A DNA stretch of 64,000 nucleotides from Congeria kusceri (taxonomy: Eukaryota > Mollusca > Bivalvia > Myida > Dreissenidae), in NCBI GenBank assembly GCA_027627225.1, contig CM051030.1:21591605-21655604 (forward strand), written 5' to 3'. Positions 10,560 to 22,371 of the stretch are shown in pieces. The notes beneath the pieces were generated by a model, which saw only the letters and a program-made list of their open reading frames with translations, was not told where the DNA came from and searched no databases. The translations under genes and the position numbers were made by a program. Numbering within the stretch: position 1 is the stretch's first letter; each line of letters starts with the position of its first letter.

Positions 10560-11078
10560 ATTATGCCTACCATATCTTAATCCATTTTGCAATGGCTGAT
10601 AAGATCTTCCATGCCAGGAATTTGTCAGTGTACATATGTGACCCTTCCACCAATGAAAACACAGACATTTTACATTATGCGCCTATTAGCCTCGTTGTGA
10701 ACTTCTGTTTGTTACACCTTTTGTTACGGTATATGTGTACTGTAAACCTGGATAATTATAACGTTTACATGTTCAAATGTAGATGAAATGATGTTTCAAA
10801 TGTTAAATAATAACAATATTTTACATAAAGTATAATAATCTAAAAACAATACTGATTAAAAACACCAGAAACACTTACTAAAAAAACTGTCAATAAATTC
10901 GGACAACACTTTCGTATATTTGTTGATAAAACAAAAAAATAGCAGCATCAAGTTTTGTCTTTTATATTGATCAATTATTTATTGCAAACTCTTACCTTTT
11001 AGGTCTTTCTAAACAATTGTGCATTGAATGAAAAAAACAAAAAACAACAACACCCAACACAAACTCACAAAGGCTAAT
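10560..11078. other. Foreign stretch inside the DIRS pol region, unidentified
   Basis: The DIRS reading frames do not continue here. The sequence is AT-rich with a short incidental plus-strand frame at 10592-10786. It may be a small insertion, but no terminal repeats could be fixed by eye. Confidence 0.3.
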
Positions 11079-12143
11079 TTTTAGCTCGACTATTCCAAGA
11101 ATAGGTGAGCTATCCTACTACCCCAGGCGTCGGCGTCAGCATCCGCGTCCACGTCTGAATTTGGTTAAAGTTTTTATTCAATAGTCTTGTCACTTCAAAA
11201 CTACATACGTTATTCAATTCAAACTTGGCATATACCTTTGTGATCAACTCCAGTGTCAGGGGCAACATTCCCCATAACTCTGTTTTGTTTTTTGACACAG
11301 TTATGCCCCTTTTTCACATAGATTTAATGGTAAAAGTTTATATTCAAAAGTTTTGTAATTTCAATACTACAAAAGCTATTTACTTGAAACTTGGAATATA
11401 CTTTTGTCAAAAACTCCAGTATCAGGGTGAACATTCCCCATAACTCTAGTTTTTATTTTGACAGAGTTATGCCCCTATTTCACAGATTTTCTGGTTATGT
11501 TTATATTCACAAGTTTTGTAATTTCAAAACTACGTAAGTTACTCACTTGAAACTTGGAACTAACCTTTGTCATCAACTCTAGTATCAGTGGCAACATTAC
11601 ACATAACTCTATTTTGTATTTTGACAGAGTTAGGCTTCCTTTTCACTTAGATTTTCTGTTTAAAGTTTATATTCAAAAGTTTGGTTACTTCAAAATACTA
11701 CATAAGTTATTCACTTGAAACTTGGAACTAACCTTTGTTGTCAACTCTAGTATCAGGGGCAACATTACCCCTAACTCTTTTTCGTAGTTTGACAGAGTTA
11801 TGCCCGTTTTTCACATAGATTTTCTGGTTAAAGTATATATTCAAAAGTTTTGTAATTTCAAAACTAGATAAGTTATTCACTTGAAACTTGGAACTAACCT
11901 TTGTCATCAACTCTAGTATCAGGGGCAACACTACCCATCACTCTGTTTTGTATTTTGACAGAGTTAGCCCACTTTTTACATAGACTTTGTTTTTAAAGTT
12001 TTTGTTCCAAAAATGTATCAACTATACAAGGCTTCACATAAAAGTTTCGTATTTTAACAAATGTATGCCCCTTCCACTATCCAAAATATGTACCAACTGA
12101 AATACTTTGAATAGTCGAGCGAGCTGTCCTCTGACAGCTCTTA
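11079..12143 (+). mobile_element. Family D core-repeat element inserted in DIRS pol
   Basis: It starts TTTTTAGCTCGACTATTC with a CTATTC-CAA-GAATAG hairpin. It has four to five cores of about 170 bp ('TTCACTTGAAACTTGGAACT', 'TTTTGACAGAGTTATGCCCC'). Near the right end is GAATAGTCGAGC, the exact inverted complement of the left GCTCGACTATTC. It closes with the hairpin GAGCTGTCCTCTGACAGCTC followed by TTATT. It splits the RT region from the downstream RNase H region, so it is younger than the DIRS copy. A shorter, opposite-orientation copy lies at 43064-43411. Confidence 0.8.
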
Positions 12144-12389
12144 TTAATATTATGGATCAGCACTAGGTAGATTTTTATTTTAGTAATATTTTTTAATATA
12201 CTATATTTATTAGAATAAATTGAACCTTGAGTGTGTCTGTTTTTGTTTTGGTGACTTGAATATTTGCATTTGACTCTTCAAAATTGAATTTTGAACCTTG
12301 AACATTTTGGTCAAAGGGTCAATGACCCTTGAAATTTACAGTCTACGGAACACCCTGAGTTTATATCAAAACCCTGGTGCAACCAAAGT

Positions 12390-12830
12390 ATGAAGCAATG
12401 TAGGGGTATTATTAAGACACTCCAGTTTGATTTGGTTCATATTAATGGAACCATCAATGTAATAGAACATCGAATGTTTTGCATTGTAAACCATGCAAAA
12501 ACAGGTTTAAGAATTTTCGTAAACAAATATGGTGCAATCCATAAACCAAAAGGAAGACATATAAATTTGTATAGTGTGCCATTCCACAAAAATTTAAGTT
12601 ATTTAGTGTCTGTTTCATGTATAGGAACCAAACAATAAGCATCATGAAGATCTATTTTTGAAAAATAATAATTTCTCTGCATAAGATCTAAAACAACATT
12701 CAAGGTCTCTTGCTTGAAATGGTTGTATACAACAAACTGATTCAAATATTTTAAATTTATAACTGGTCTATATTGCCCATTTGACTTGGAAACAATACAT
12801 AAATTTGATAGAAATTCACCAGTTTAATGT
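12390..12830 (-). pseudogene. Reverse transcriptase core of the DIRS-like element
   Basis: The minus strand reads CIVSKSNGQYRPVINLKYLN, then FSKIDLHDAY (RT motif A with its Asp residues), then after an in-frame TAA the phrase CLPFGL..APYLFTKILKP (motif B). The position expected to hold the catalytic x-D-D motif reads SITLMVPLI, so the active site is lost. The wording of these motifs is that of DIRS/Ngaro RTs rather than LINE or gypsy types. Confidence 0.8.
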
Positions 12831-12920
12831 AAAGTTTCAACTCTAGCACCTTTATTACGTAATTCACAAACCTCAATATTCACCATCTCCCATTGTTCAT
12901 CTTTAAATGCAATTTCAGGT

Positions 12921-13105
12921 ATTTAGTGTCCGTTTCATTTATAGGAACCGAAAAATAAGCATCAATGAGACATATTTTTGAAAAATAAACATGTACAAGA
13001 TCTAAATCAACATTAAAGGTCTCTCTCTTGCTTAGAAAGGTTGTATTCAACCAACTGATTCAAATATTTTAAATGAATAACTGGTCTGTATTCTCCATTC
13101 GGCCT
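12921..13105 (-). pseudogene. Duplicated RT segment, offset 320 bp
   Basis: The stretch 12921-13105 repeats 12601-12790 in the same orientation with scattered differences (both open 'ATTTAGTGTC' and contain 'TTCAAATATTTTAAAT'). It encodes a second decayed copy of the KSNGQYRPVI-type RT region. A local tandem duplication or template switch during reverse transcription would explain it. Confidence 0.65.
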
Positions 13106-13129
13106 AGACCTGCCATACTGTCTGTAGCC

Positions 13130-14210
13130 CCGAGAAGTACCTTACTGTGGGTAAGGTTTATATCTGCCAACCTAACTTAACGATCCCGAAGGACGTCGAG
13201 GATACCTTCCTCTGCCTCGAGAACTGTAATTGTAATTTTTACGCTGGCCTCCAACGTATATGTAGTAATCTTTTCCCAGCGAAACTTTAGAATCACAATT
13301 TTTCTATTTTCTTTGAAATATCATTCTCGAACAGCATAGTTGTTATGGGTATGGAAGTCTGACACAGACTGGCAAACTTCTTCTTTAAAACATGGCCAAA
13401 TTAGATACCTTCTTCGTACAGATAAATGATACTGAATCTGTCCAAACAGAGTCAGAGAATCAAATAACAAAGTTAGTGCCTCCGAAGAAACATGGCCTTT
13501 CAATAACTCCACCAACAACAGTGATAGGCGCAATATGGCAGAAACTAAAGACTGAAAATCGACCATAAGCCTGTCATTAGCATGTACTGTCTTGTCTAAT
13601 ATTCTCCATATCTCCTGGTTCGCAAGAGGCAGTGTAGCCTTGTCAAATTTTCTGGAATTTTTTACTTATTGAAGAGCACATCTGTATAACATTGAACTGT
13701 GCAAGACACATTGATAAGCTTTGCAAGAGAGTCTGAAACAGATTTTCCTTTCTCAGGTACTTTTAATTTCGGTAAAAACCCTTTCATCATCGCTTATTTT
13801 GTCATTCTGACTGTCACTAGAACCAAACAAAGCTTCAGAAAAGCTGCAATTTAAATCACTATAATCCTCATTGTCAGAGACATCTCTAGTATCAAATTCA
13901 ACCGTCTATGGCTCAAATGGTACCTCAACTTCATTATCGGCCTCTAGCACCACCTGGCTAACTACATGCTCCGAAAATACCCGAAGGTGAAATGCCCAGC
14001 TAATTCCTTAAAGACAAAATGTCCTTTTGTGACAACTTCATAATGTCAAAAATATTATGGTTACTGTCCAAAGACGTATTCTTCTTGTCCAAAAACGTAT
14101 TCTTTTTGTCCGAAGCCTTACTTCCTTTCTAAACACTCTTTTTAAGTGTAGTCATACAAGATTTCAATTAAGGTTTGGACTTACTTTTCTTCGATGGCTG
14201 CATCGTAACG
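13130..14210 (-). pseudogene. Gag-like ORF1 remnant of the DIRS-like element
   Basis: A possible start reads MQPSKKSKSKP near 14205 on the minus strand. Pieces in several frames include QKDILSL, an 81-codon frame at 13321-13566 with LLFDSLTLFGQIQYHLSVRR, and a Gly/Arg-rich end NYSSRGRGRYPRRPSG near 13200, which is typical of DIRS ORF1 C-termini and probably binds nucleic acid. Many stops are present, so this is a fossil. Confidence 0.6.
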
Positions 14211-14512
14211 GTGTCAGAACAACAGGAAAACTCACATTCAGATAATGAATGGTCACCTAATTACAAGATATCTTGGTTGTCCAACATGTAAAAAAAAAAT
14301 GAAAAAAGTTTAAATTGACAAGCCCAATAAAATGTACCTGCGAACCCCCCAACGCCAAAACTTTGTATGCATGTTTTCAGTGTGTCATTTCTGTTGCAAC
14401 TGCACATGTGCATGAGTAGGTCAGAGCATAGTGTATTTTTCGCTGTTTAAAGTGCGGATCCCCTCATTTCCAGATCGGAATGCTATCTATACATGTGAAA
14501 GCTGAAGGCTTT

Positions 14513-17046
14513 ACGAAAATAATGGTGTAAATCGATGGCATTTTTTACATGTTTTGCCCCTGTTCGCCAACTGATTGATTAAAATGCTGTCACCTGAATA
14601 AAACACAACATGAATTTAATACAGCACATAAGAATTAACACAATGTAGTATTTATTATATAGATTTCAGATGTTACAATTACAAGCCGATGAATATACTT
14701 AAGATTCAATTATACTAAAGATTATTAATGTTTTATAAGTGTTGTAAATTAATATGTAAAGTCTCCAGTTCTTCACTGAGTGCTGAAAATCGTCATGAAT
14801 CTTGACCGTCATCAAACGTTGTGCTTGATACTTCATGGCAAAGTCTGTAAAACAAATTTTAGCAATATTAATAAGTGCATATATGTGAGCTTAGTGTTTA
14901 TCTACATCAATGAATAATTGCATATGATGTATGTTAATGTATGTATTATATTTTAGGTTACCATCTATAACACTTAGACTTTTGTGAGTGCAATATGGGA
15001 AAGAAATGTTTTTATTATATTAATACTATTGTCATATAAAGTTGGGACAATATATGTAACTGGCAGACAGTTTAATGTGAGTCATTTATGCTTAATATTA
15101 TATCTGAATATTACATAATGCTTAGTTACAATATTATTTATGTATGCTTAGGTAAAATGCCTAAATGAATTCTCTAAAATAAGTACAGTAGCCTTTCTTT
15201 ACCTCAGAATTTATTTAGCAATAAAGTACACAACCGTATGGTTATATAAGATCCTGAAAGAATGTTTCGACTGCATTGTCTATTATGTGAACTTAAACAA
15301 AATCATACAGTGGTTTTATTTAATTGTTTTACAACATACGAAACAGACATTGAAGTAAGAACAAATATAACTATGATTATGTTGAAAAAAAAGAAATTTA
15401 ATGGAAAATATATATATTAATATACAAACCATCAGTTGTTCTGCTATTCCAATAAACCAAAGTGCTGAAGTCCTGTACCACTCTTCCACAACACTAAATG
15501 TTGATTTCCACATGCTACTAGATGATCATTGATTCTTAGCAGAATGTTAATTCATGTCAGTTTTTCAGAATAGCTTTAAAACTATAATTAAATCCAAAGG
15601 TTTGCTTTATAACTACAATTTAAGTCTATAAGTTGCTAAAACATTAACATGTGTACTCTTGTTTTCAAATTCAGAGGTAACCTTCCTGTGGTTGAATGAA
15701 AGGAAAGGCTGTGTATGGGTTAACCAATAGATAAGCAGATGCTTTAGTGCAAGGGAGAAGGTTTCAAATTCTGTAGCAGCTGAACATCTGACGGTTACGC
15801 ATGCGCGAATAAATTCCTTCTCTGTTACATATAAAATATTCAAAATTTGATCTCACTTTTCACCATGACCAAGCTACTTTCCAATATATCACCATACATG
15901 GTTGGACAGATGAGGACATAACCTTTTGAAATAACTGCATGTCAAAAAATTCTGTGTTGTAACTCAAAATATTTACTTTAGAAAAAACACACTGGTTTTG
16001 ATGGGCATGGAGGCTGCCATTTTGCGCATGAATATATGGGCCAAAAGTTATGAAGCTGTGAACCACTAGACAAAAAGTAGTTCACAAAACAGCCTTTTTT
16101 CGTATTGCTTACATATATACCTTTAAAATGATACCAAAACATATCATTTAAACTGTATTTTACAAATTATATGCCTTCTGCACTCAACCATATAAGCTTA
16201 TTATCTAAGTGACAGCATGTAACCCTGAGGATGTGACTTCCATTTTGGGGTAATTAGACCTGAATACCAAAGCTGGTGGTCAGTGCTTATCAGATTGTTT
16301 GTGTAAATTGTAGCATCTAACTTTGGTGAAATGCTTGAATGGAGTATCACACAGCTGGAACAAGGTCAAGAACTTTGAACTTATACAAATTCCTTGAAGT
16401 GTTTTACATGAGACCCTTTGTTTATAAGACATGCAAGTATTTTTAGCTTAAGTGTGTTATAGTACAGCATCATGGAAACCTTTTAAATTGATCAAGCCTA
16501 TCACAACCACGTACATATTTTTGTTCATATTACATTAAATCATAATTTTAATTAATATAAGATATCAAATTTTTCAAACATAAAAACGTGAATAGAAAGT
16601 ATGTGTTTGTAACACGTGATCCATCATACTCTCAAACATAAAAAAAAATGTAAATAACCTTGGTAAAAGAAGTTTTACAGTACAAGTGTTGAGCATAAAA
16701 CTAATGCTATACTTCAATACCATATTATCAGAAAACACACAGTTTCAATGAAGTTTATTTCATCCAAAACAAGGCATTAATTTTTCTTAGTATTAACCAT
16801 TTTTCACTCTTTTTCTCTCAGATATATTCAAAGTTCAAATTTTGTTTCTGTAAAATATACATGTTATGCTCCTGAAAATGACAAAGTCCCATTTTCCACC
16901 ATTTGCCAGTGAATTTTTACCATTTTACATCGAATACATCTACCCATTGTCCGTCAGTTGATGAAAGACAATGGCATTTCACTGTTTGCCATCTTTTTTA
17001 CACTGTTTGCCAGCGTTTTTCATGAAAAAGAGTGGTAATCAGTGGA
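14513..17046. other. Inner part of the hairpin-ended shell element; no gene seen
   Basis: 14513-14570 and 16890-17060 share the TTTGCCA/CCATTTTCC wording of the shell's left end. The 2.3 kb between them is AT-rich intronic sequence without recognisable motifs; the open frames there are short and have no domain resemblance. Confidence 0.35.
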
Positions 17047-17080
17047 AAAAGTAGGAATCTGTGGCAAATCAACAGACCTG

Positions 17081-17628
17081 CACTCAATAAGTCACACTTT
17101 GCCCAATATTGTTGAAATTAGCTCAGAACATTTGTTTCAATAATATCTCAGTCAAGTGCGAAACAGTGTCATGTGGGGTCAAAACCTAGGTCAATAGGGC
17201 AAATTGATGAAAAAGCTTGGTAAAACTCTAGAGGCCACATTTATTGCCCAATCATCATGAATCTTGCTTAGAACATTTGTCCCAATGATATCTCAGACAA
17301 GTTCAAAACTGAGTCATGTGGGGTAAACAACTAGGTCACCAGGCCAAATTAAACAGAAAGGTTGTGAAAACTATTAAAGGCCACATTTATAGGCCCATCA
17401 TAATGAAACTTGCTTAGAACATTCGTCCCAATGATATCTAGGACCAGTTCGAAACCAGGTCATATGGGGTCAAAAACCAGATCACCAGGTCAAATTGAAA
17501 AAAAAAAGCTAGTGAATACTCTAGAGGCCACATTTTTAGCCAAATCTTCATGAAACATGCTGAGAACAGTTTAGTTTCTTTGCCCCTCATGTGAGCGACC
17601 TAGGGCCTTAAGACCCTCTTGTTTTCTT
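17081..17628 (+). mobile_element. Family B core-repeat element, right part
   Basis: It resumes the core broken at 7046 ('AAGTCACACTTTGCCCAATA', 'GGTCATATGGGGTCAAAAAC') for about three units. It ends 'GAGCGACCTAGGGCC' then CTCTTGTTTT at 17628. Together with 6525-7046 it forms one element of about 1.07 kb before the insertion. Confidence 0.7.
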
Positions 17629-17726
17629 TTTCAATTTTGATTGCTAACACTTAGATTATTAGGCAAAAACTTTTTGAACAATTCGAAAAATCATAGAACT
17701 GACCTAAATTGATATTGAGTAATCCA

Positions 17727-17981
17727 AATACCACCCATATTTGCCAACCAGTCGCCAGCTAATTGCCAACCAATTTTTATGGTTGTTGGTGGTCGGAAAC
17801 TGATTGCCTACTTTTCGTACGACCAGTCTTCGATCAATCGCCGACCAACCAGTCTCCGACTAAACATGCATTGCTTTTTTGTGTGTTTAAGTGGCCAAAG
17901 GTTGTCATTGATCATCGCAAATGTTAGTTGCCGGTGGTTGGTAATTGGTTGGTGACCTATGTGTGACCTATGCTTTATCCT
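17727..17981. repeat. MITE-like element related to 4535-5045
   Basis: The left edge CCACCCATATTTGCCAACCA and the inverted right edge GGTCACACATAGGTCACC are imperfect inverted repeats. The interior is built of GCCAACCA / GGTTGGTGG phrases like the element at 4535. It is about 255 bp with no coding capacity. Confidence 0.55.
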
Positions 17982-19690
17982 ACAAGTAATGATATCATTG
18001 GCATCTAAAAACAGTGATTAACAGTTTGGGATAAAAAAAAAAAATTCAAATGTTATCCCTTTCTTAATGGTCGTGCATCATAAATCTTCAGCAGCACCTA
18101 GCACAGTATTCATTACATTATCATAGATAAAAATAAGATCACATGATCACAAAGGTAACCATTGTTTAACGGTTTGCTTCATTTGACCAGATCAGACCAG
18201 ATCTGTTTAAACAGAGTTGGCATTTTAGCTTGTCTGACCACATAATGCATAACTGTTTGATTTACTGTCCCTTGTTTGTTGTCAACATAATGCTCTACCT
18301 CTTTAGAAAACCTAGCATGTATATTCGTTGGATAGTCCTATGTCAGATTCTTCTCAATAAATTTATTCAAATAAAGTTAATCTGTGCAGAACTCTGGTTG
18401 TCAAAAACGTATCACTATTTCTATGGAGGCACTTTATAAAACTGCGTTAAGAAATCTTTAAAATAATTTTTGCTGCTGAATGCAGGGCCCTTCAGTTTCT
18501 CATTATGGAGAAATTGGAAACTTGAAAGTCCTCTGATCTCAAACTAACTTATTAACCATCTTGAAAACTTCGTTGATCCTTTTAGAAATTTTTATTTTAC
18601 ACCCACCATTAATGATGGGGTGGGGTGGGGGGGCATATTATATAGTGTTGGCTCTGTCAGTGTGTAGGTACATACTGTAAATGTCCTTTTTGATGCACAG
18701 GGACCCCTGCGCGTTTAAATTGAGCCATTTTTTGTAAATTCTGCCATGATCCAGAAATCAAGTTTTCACGTATGCGCACTTTCCAATGATGTAATACACA
18801 TCGGTACAGTCTAAATACGGCCGATGGGCTTTGTCCGCATGAGAAAATTAACGATTGTACTGTCTAAATTAATAACGACGAGCTCACTCGCACAACGTAA
18901 TGCACAATGGTACAGTCTAAATTATTAACATGATCGACGTGATGAGCTGTGACACTGCAAATGCACATGGAAAGTGGTTGTTATAACGCCAAGAATTTAT
19001 TTCTGATGTGTCTTGTTGTAAAACATTATCCACAATAATGTGGGATAGTTAGTAATAATGAAATATAAATACTGGTAAATATTGGAAAACGTTTTCTCAC
19101 AATTTGCCTACATTTATATTCCCTGTTGATCAGAATACATTAAAACAGTATTTCTTGTTTGGTTGTTAATCATAAGGCTTTACACCTGGAACGAAAATAC
19201 ATGTACGCTAACGGCTCATTTATAATAATTGCACTGTTCACAACATTCTGGTTGACTGCTTTTGACTGCGCTCGTTGTTGAAACCTCCACGTGGGAAGCG
19301 TGAAACTTGCTTTGCGTGCGCAAACTGTTATTACATGTTCTTATAATAAATATTCATAAAATCATACTGAATTTTTGTGGTCCCATTCACTTGTGTCTTA
19401 TATGGTTGCGTGTAACCTGAATAGTGGGGCATAGGTTTATTTATATACAGGCAATTCCGGATACATTAATATGGCAGTCTATTTAATTGTTTCTATTGAA
19501 ATTAACTTTAGTTTTTCGTTAATGTTTGAAAAATAAATTGACAAAAATATTTTGGGACCAAAAAATACCCCATGAGCGTCTATTAGGGCATGGGCGTCAA
19601 TAAGAACATTTATGGTATGTATGTGTGTATTTCGGAGCATAATTTTGTATAGAATGAAAATATTTCAATTAACTGGGCAGAAATTTTTAG
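17982..19690. other. Intronic sequence without recognised features
   Basis: AT-rich. 18600-18650 has the run GGGGTGGGGTGGGGGGGCATA, a fragment of a family beginning with a G-rich or C-rich end. No splice-bounded open frame compatible with the gene was seen. Confidence 0.3.
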
Positions 19691-20095
19691 CACGATGAGA
19701 CAGTGTTTTGCTCGCAATTACCAGGTCCCTAGGTCCAAGGTCAAGGTCACACTTAAAGGTCAAAGCTCAAATATTAAGTATTTAAGCCAATATCCTGTCC
19801 AGAGCATAATTTTGTTCAGCATGTTAGGATTTTCAAATAACTTGGCAGAAATGTTAAGCATGATAAGACGGTGTGTTGTGCGCAGAAACCAGGTTCCTAG
19901 GGCCAAGGTTACGGTCACTATTAAAGGTCAGAGGTCAACTTTAAGAATTTAAGCCATAGGTCCTGTCCGGGAGCATACTTTGGTCCATCATGGTAGGATT
20001 TTAAATAACTTGGCAGAAGTTTTCAGCATGATGATACTGTGTGTCGCGAGCAAGAACCATGTCCCTATTGAGGACTCTACATTTTAAATTATTGA
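19690..20095 (+). repeat. Family G core repeats (about 165 bp, 2-3 units)
   Basis: Tandem phrases include 'CCAGGTCCCTAGGTCCAAGG', 'GTCAAGGTCACACTTAAAGG', 'CCTGTCCAGAGCATAATTTT' and 'AACTTGGCAGAAATGTTAAG', with a period near 165 bp. The same core forms the larger array at 25330-26880. Confidence 0.65.
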
Positions 20096-20440
20096 ATTTT
20101 TAGCTTGACTATACACCAAATAGTTCGAGCTATACAACTCACCCATAATGCTCTGGTTAAGGTTTATGTGCAACAAGTTCATATCTCTGTAACTACTACA
20201 TATATTCAATTGAAACTATATGGCGTACCCTTTGGGTCAAAAGTACATAATTTTGTATATGTACGGCAGCTAAATATAGATGTAACTGATATTATAAAAT
20301 TGTAACCGCATTTACAAATGTATGACTGCAGTCATAAATTGTTAACAGCAGTTATATTTACATATATAATTGCAGTTACAATTTATACCAAAAGTATAAA
20401 AATATGACAGCTGTCACAAAATTATAATTGCAGTTACACT

Positions 20441-22371
20441 TTTTAGCTCACCTGAGCACAAAGTGCTCATGGTGATTTTGTGAACGCCCGTTGTCTGTCG
20501 TGCGTGCGCGTGTGCGGGCATCGTCAACTTTTCATTCATACAATATCTCCTCGTAAACCGCTTGGCAAATTTTCACCAAACTTCACAGGAATGATCCTTG
20601 GGTGGACCTCTTTCAAAGTTGTTCAAATCTACCCGGTCCGCTAAATAGGTAGGTCACCAGAGCTAAAAATAGATTTAAAAAATGAAAACTTAAAAAAATT
20701 TCTTCTAAGAAACCGCAAGGCTCAGACCTTTCATATTAGATATGTAACATTCTTTAGTGGTCCTTTACAAAGTTTGTTCAAATAATGCCCCTGGGGTCAA
20801 AACGGGCCACGCCCCGGGGGTCACATGGTTTATATAGAATATATAGCAAAATGACTTTAAAACTCCTCTCCTCTGAAACCACAAGATCCAGAGGTTTAAT
20901 ATTTGGTATGTAACATCCTATAGTGGTCCTCTACAAAGGTTGTTCAAATTATGCCCCTGGGGTCAAAACTGGCCATGCCCCGTGGGTCTCATGGTTTAAA
21001 TAGAATATATAGCAAAACGACTTTTAAAATCTTCTCCTCTGAAATCGCAAGGCCCAGAGGTTTCATATTTGGTATGTAACATCCTTTAGTGGTCCTGAAC
21101 AAAGTTTGTTCAAATTATGCCCCTGGGGTCAAAACGGGAGTTTCCACACTCTAGCTAGAGAACGAATTGTAATGGAACTTCATAGATACCACACTCTAGC
21201 TTGAGAACGAATTGTAATGGAACTTCATAGATACCACACTCTAGCTAGAGAACGAATTGTAATGGAGCTTAATAGATACCACACTCTAGCTAGAGAACGA
21301 ATTGTAATGGAACTTCATAGATACCACACTCGAGCTAGAGAACGAATTGTAATGGAACTTCATAGATACCACACTCTAGCTAGAGAACGAATTGTAATGG
21401 AACTTCATAGATACCACACTCTAGCTTGAGAACGAATTGTAATGGAACTTCATAGATACCACACTCTAGCTAGAGAACGAATTGTAATGGAGCTTAATAG
21501 ATACCACACTCTAGCTAGAGAACGAATTGTAATGGAACTTCATAGATACCACACTCGAGCTAGAGAACGAATTGTAATGGAACTTCATACACAGATAACT
21601 TATTGTAAGACTGCTTTGGATCGCATATTGGGTGGGTGGGGTCATGGTTTAGGTCACTGTTACTAAAAATAGAAAAATGGTTTCCCCTCAAAAACTATAG
21701 AACGAATTGAGATATTTCAATGAAACTTCATACATAGATACCTTATATTAAGACCTCGCTTGGGATTGTGTATATTGGGATGGGGTCAAAGTTGCTGTTA
21801 ATAAAAATTAAAAAAACAAACAATTTCAGCTAAATAGCTTGATAACACATTGAGATATTTTCATGAAATTTCATACATGGATATCTTATATCTAGACCTC
21901 GCTTGGGATTGCAAATTGGGTGGATGGGGTCACCATTACTAAAAATGAAACAAGTTTCTGCTCAATAGCTTGAGAAGACATAGAGATATTTTAATGAAAC
22001 TTTATATGTAGATACCTTATATCTAGACCTCACTTGAGATTGCATATGGGGCAGGTGGGGTCTAGGTCACAATTTCAAAAAAATATTGTTTTGTGCCAAC
22101 TTGCATGCATTTCATTAGAAAAATGTGGTTTTCGAGGAATTTTTACGTTTCTTGTTTGTTTTGGCATCTTGATTATAGATTTAAGAGTATATATGGAATA
22201 GTTTTGATACTTTAACTCACCACTTAGACAGAGGCCTTGGAGATGAATAAGATGCACGAATACCATGACTTTACCTTATTAGTTTTTGAATTGTTTCGTT
22301 TTAGTATTTGAATCTTAACCCTAAAAAAGCTTCTTTGACGGGTGTATCTTTATGACAATGGCACTCTTGTT
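20441..22371 (+). mobile_element. Chimeric family A / family E element nested in family H
   Basis: It begins TTTTAGCTCACCTGAGCACA and has four family A cores to 21141. It then switches abruptly to a 45-bp minisatellite and to family E cores ('GACCTCGCTTGGGATTGCAT', 'GATGGGGTCAAGGTCACTG'-like) up to about 22075. A non-repetitive tail ends in CACTCTTGTT at about 22371. The switch from one core type to another inside a single element is visible at 21141. Confidence 0.55.
21142..21590 (+). repeat. 45-bp minisatellite, ten units arranged as two identical pentamers
   Basis: The unit contains ACTCTAGCTAGAGAACGAAT and GTAATGGAACTTCATAGATA. Ten units run without gaps. Marker variants (CTTGAGAAC, GGAGCTTAATAG, CTCGAGCTAG) occur in the order plain, T, G, plain, C and then repeat in exactly the same order, giving a 225-bp higher-order unit present twice. 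Because 45 is a multiple of three, an open frame with a 15-residue repeat (MELHRYHTLARERIV) appears, broken by TGA where the T variant occurs. It is unlikely to be translated. Confidence 0.85.

Larger units (their letters stand above)
8610..14512 (-). mobile_element. Decayed DIRS-like tyrosine-recombinase retrotransposon
   Basis: Two 34-bp segments, 8610-8643 and 14479-14512, are perfect inverted repeats (both contain 'CATGTATAGATAGCATT' in opposite orientation). Between them, in minus-strand order, are remnants of a gag-like protein, reverse transcriptase, RNase H and a tyrosine recombinase. That gene order plus inverted terminal repeats is diagnostic of DIRS-type retroelements. The copy is broken by stops, by a family D insertion (11079-12143) and by a further foreign stretch at about 10560-11078. 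It is not functional. Confidence 0.8.
7047..17080. mobile_element. 10-kb composite insertion inside a family B copy
   Basis: The left edge CTGTCTGTAAATATGCCAC and the inverted right edge CAGGTCTGTTGATTTGCCAC are similar, suggesting imperfect terminal inverted repeats of about 20 bp. The trinucleotide CAC flanks both sides. Subterminal zones (7060-7300 and 16890-17060) share phrases such as TTTGCCA and CCATTTTCCA. The shell element is therefore about 7047-7300 plus 14570-17080, and it has been invaded by a hAT-like element and a DIRS-like retrotransposon. The superfamily of the shell is unknown. About 14580-16890 is AT-rich with no coding signal that I can support. Confidence 0.5.

Noticed and set aside
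10592..10786. Plus-strand frame within the DIRS region
   Set aside because: Opposite strand to the element's genes, no domain, typical chance frame.
21217..21666. Open frames with a 15-residue repeat (MELHRYHTLARERIV)
   Set aside because: Direct product of a 45-bp minisatellite inside a transposon, interrupted by TGA in one unit type; no start context or splice link.
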